Origin: Candidatus Magasanikiibacteriota bacterium | Lineage (GTDB): Bacteria > Patescibacteriota > Patescibacteriia > Magasanikbacterales > UBA922 | DNA: 6,363 bases | NCBI GenBank assembly: GCA_003230965.1 | Contig: QIHL01000006.1 | Span: forward strand, 1 to 6,363 | Direction: 5' to 3' | Part shown: in pieces, positions 4,667-6,363 of the stretch | Layout: each line of letters begins with the position of its first letter | Numbering within the stretch: the stretch's first letter is position 1 | Program-made: the position numbers and the translations under genes | The notes under the pieces: generated by a model | The model's database searches: none | What the model was told of the DNA's origin: nothing | The model's input: the letters and a program-made list of their open reading frames with translations, nothing else

Positions 4667-6363
4667 TTTTTCAAAAATCCATTTGTCTGCAAGAGTTTTG
4701 TTTGTGGTATTTCAATATCAATTTTAATATCAGTATCAATTTTTCCAATTATGAATCTAGCGACATTCCACAATTTGTTTGCAAAATTGCGAGCTCCTTC
4801 TACTTTTTCCAGATAAAATCTACTATCATTTCCAGGGCTCACTCCGCCAATCAAACTCCAACGCAATGCATCAGTTCCATATTTTTCTATAACATCAAGC
4901 GGATCAATACCATTGCCAAGTGATTTACTAAACTTTTGTCCATCTTTGTCACGAAGCATTCCATGAATATATACTTTTTTGAAAGGCACTTCATCCAATA
5001 TATATTTTGACATCAAAATCATCCGTGCCATCCAAAAAAACAAAATCTCATGACCCATTTGCATAAAACTTGTTGGGTGAAAAATTTTCATTTTTTCAAA
5101 CTTCTCTTCATCAGGCCAACCAAGTGTTGAAAAAGTCCAAAGTCCAGAGCTAAACCATGTATCAAGTGTATCTGGATCCTGTTCTATATTTTTTCCACAT
5201 GTTGGACACATATCTATTGGCTCTAAAGAAACAACAGATTGACATGCTCCTTTGCAATAATACACAGGAATTTGATGCCCCCACCAAATCTGTCGTGAAA
5301 TACACCAATCACGTAAATTATCAATCCAATTAAAATAAACTTTTATAAATCTTTCTGGAACAATATCTACATCACCACTTGAGACAGCTTCGCGCATTAG
5401 TTGTTTTAATGTTTTTCCTTTCCTTGGAATTTCTTTATTTACATCCACAAACCACTGCGTCATTGGAAGCGCTTCAACCACATCACCAAACCTGTCAGAT
5501 GTCCCTACGTTTTGTTTTATATCTTCAACACTTTCAAGCAATTCTTCTTTTTCCAACCATTTTACAAACTTTTCTCGTGCTTCTTTTACTGACAAATGTG
5601 CATAGCTTTCCCCAGCTTTTTGCATCATACAGCCATCTATTCCAATCACCTGAATCAAATCAATCGGATTATTTTTTGCTTTTTGACATTCATACATTTC
5701 AAAATCAACAGAACTATGTGCTGGCGTAACTCCAAGCGCACCTGTTCCAAAATCTATTTCAACATGTTCGTCAGCAATTACTTTTAATATGATTGAATGC
5801 CCAACTTGCCCAAAATCTTTAATAGTAAAAGTTTGTCCAATATATTTTTTGTATCGTTCATCTTTTGGATTCACTGCTACTGCTGTATCACCAAGTTTTG
5901 TTTCTGGACGAGTAGTGGCAATAGAAAATGGAAAATCTTTACTGTACTTGAATGTATAGAGTTTGGCATCACGTTCAATGTGTACAAGTTCATCATCGCT
6001 ACATGTTGATTGTCCTTTGACAGACCAATTAACTACGCGATATCCACGATAAACAAGTCCATCATCATACATTTTTTTGAATACAGTATTTACTGCTTTA
6101 CTCCTCTCTTCATCAAATGTATATGCAAGTCTACTCCAATCAGCGCTTGTTCCTATTTTTCTTATTTGTTTCAAAATAGTTTTTTTTGATTGTTCAGAAT
6201 ATTCATAAATTTTCTCAAGCAATTTTTTTCTTCCTAATTCTTCTCTTTGATTTTTTATGCCATTTTCAATCAATTTTTTTTCAACACGAGCTTGTGTGGC
6301 AACTGCTGCATGATCTGTTCCTGGCAACAATAACACTTTTTTACCTAGCATTAGCTGAAACCG
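4663..6363 (-). CDS. valS: Valyl-tRNA synthetase, catalytic and editing part (5' partial, frameshifted)
   Basis: Charges tRNA-Val with valine and hydrolyses mischarged threonine. The frame runs off the window at 6363 (RFQ precedes MLGKK), so the N-terminus with the HIGH motif is missing and the ATG at 6351 is internal. Numbering from that Met: LLPGTDHAAVATQ at 8-20; the CP1 editing domain with ATTRPET at 145-151, GDTAVAVNP at 154-162 and GTGALGVTPAHSSVDFE at 202-218; DWCISRQIWWGHQIP at 348-362; a likely zinc site with Cys366, Cys370, Cys382 and Cys385; DTWFSSGLW at 397-405; the KMSKS loop as KFSKS at 473-477; and DALRWSL with GNDSRF following. After KLWNVARF the frame continues for about 15 non-conserved residues to PQTK, then departs from the family and stops with TGA at 4663, where homology resumes in another frame. 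Identity is certain; integrity is in doubt. Confidence 0.95.
   Translation of the reverse strand, partial: RFQLMLGKKVLLLPGTDHAAVATQARVEKKLIENGIKNQREELGRKKLLEKIYEYSEQSKKTILKQIRKIGTSADWSRLAYTFDEERSKAVNTVFKKMYDDGLVYRGYRVVNWSVKGQSTCSDDELVHIERDAKLYTFKYSKDFPFSIATTRPETKLGDTAVAVNPKDERYKKYIGQTFTIKDFGQVGHSIILKVIADEHVEIDFGTGALGVTPAHSSVDFEMYECQKAKNNPIDLIQVIGIDGCMMQKAGESYAHLSVKEAREKFVKWLEKEELLESVEDIKQNVGTSDRFGDVVEALPMTQWFVDVNKEIPRKGKTLKQLMREAVSSGDVDIVPERFIKVYFNWIDNLRDWCISRQIWWGHQIPVYYCKGACQSVVSLEPIDMCPTCGKNIEQDPDTLDTWFSSGLWTFSTLGWPDEEKFEKMKIFHPTSFMQMGHEILFFWMARMILMSKYILDEVPFKKVYIHGMLRDKDGQKFSKSLGNGIDPLDVIEKYGTDALRWSLIGGVSPGNDSRFYLEKVEGARNFANKLWNVARFIIGKIDTDIKIDIEIPQTKLLQTNGFLKN
4696..4699 (-). other. valS: Frameshift junction in valS (A4 run, probable 1-nt loss)
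   Basis: Upstream frame reads CAA ACA AAA CTC (Q T K L) and ends at a TGA 33 nt later. The downstream frame reads AAA ACT CTT GCA GAC AAA TGG (K T L A D K W), which matches ValRS. The two frames are both open only between 4663 and 4711. Adding one A to the AAAA run at 4696-4699 joins them cleanly as PQTKTLADKWIFEKLN. This fits a homopolymer deletion, either a sequencing or assembly error or a real mutation. No classical X XXY YYZ slippery heptamer is in the right phase, so programmed -1 frameshifting is less likely. Confidence 0.88.

Noticed and set aside
4696..4699. Programmed -1 ribosomal frameshift producing full-length ValRS
   Set aside because: Only four A residues are present, the phase does not give a tandem-slip heptamer, no strong downstream structure is evident, and ValRS is not a known case of frameshifting. 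A one-base indel explains it more simply.

Overview
The window is AT-rich and almost wholly coding, with every supported gene on the minus strand. Read 5'->3' on that strand the order is: valyl-tRNA synthetase (valS, 5' end beyond base 6363), a soluble GHKL/HATPase histidine-kinase-like protein, tyrosyl-tRNA synthetase (tyrS), and arginyl-tRNA synthetase (argS, 3' end beyond base 1). The junctions are a 2-nt gap (valS to HATPase gene), a 53-nt AT-rich gap (HATPase gene to tyrS) and an 8-nt overlap (tyrS to argS). This looks like one transcription unit, possibly with an extra promoter in the 53-nt gap. No RNA gene, mobile element, CRISPR array or convincing terminator is visible, and no gene-free stretch exceeds 300 bases.

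Organism: bacterial, standard genetic code (none of the four coding frames uses UGA as a sense codon). The low GC, the synthetase sequence style (TyrRS with HLGR, ValRS with KFSKS and GALGVTPAHSSVD, a stripped-down soluble kinase-like protein) and the heptamer repeat suggest a Patescibacteria/CPR-type genome. This is inference from motif style; no search was run.

Regions: 1-1568 argS, open without interruption for 522 codons, with a 7-bp tandem repeat translated in its C-terminal linker. 1561-2766 tyrS, complete. 2767-2819 AT-rich spacer. 2820-3875 HATPase protein, complete. 3878-6363 valS, split into two frames by what looks like the loss of one base from a short A run at 4696-4699; both halves are otherwise well conserved.

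Three genes charge tRNAs with Val, Tyr and Arg. The fourth, a cytoplasmic GHKL ATPase with no membrane segment, no visible sensor domain and no neighbouring response regulator, is the least explained element and the best candidate for something undescribed.
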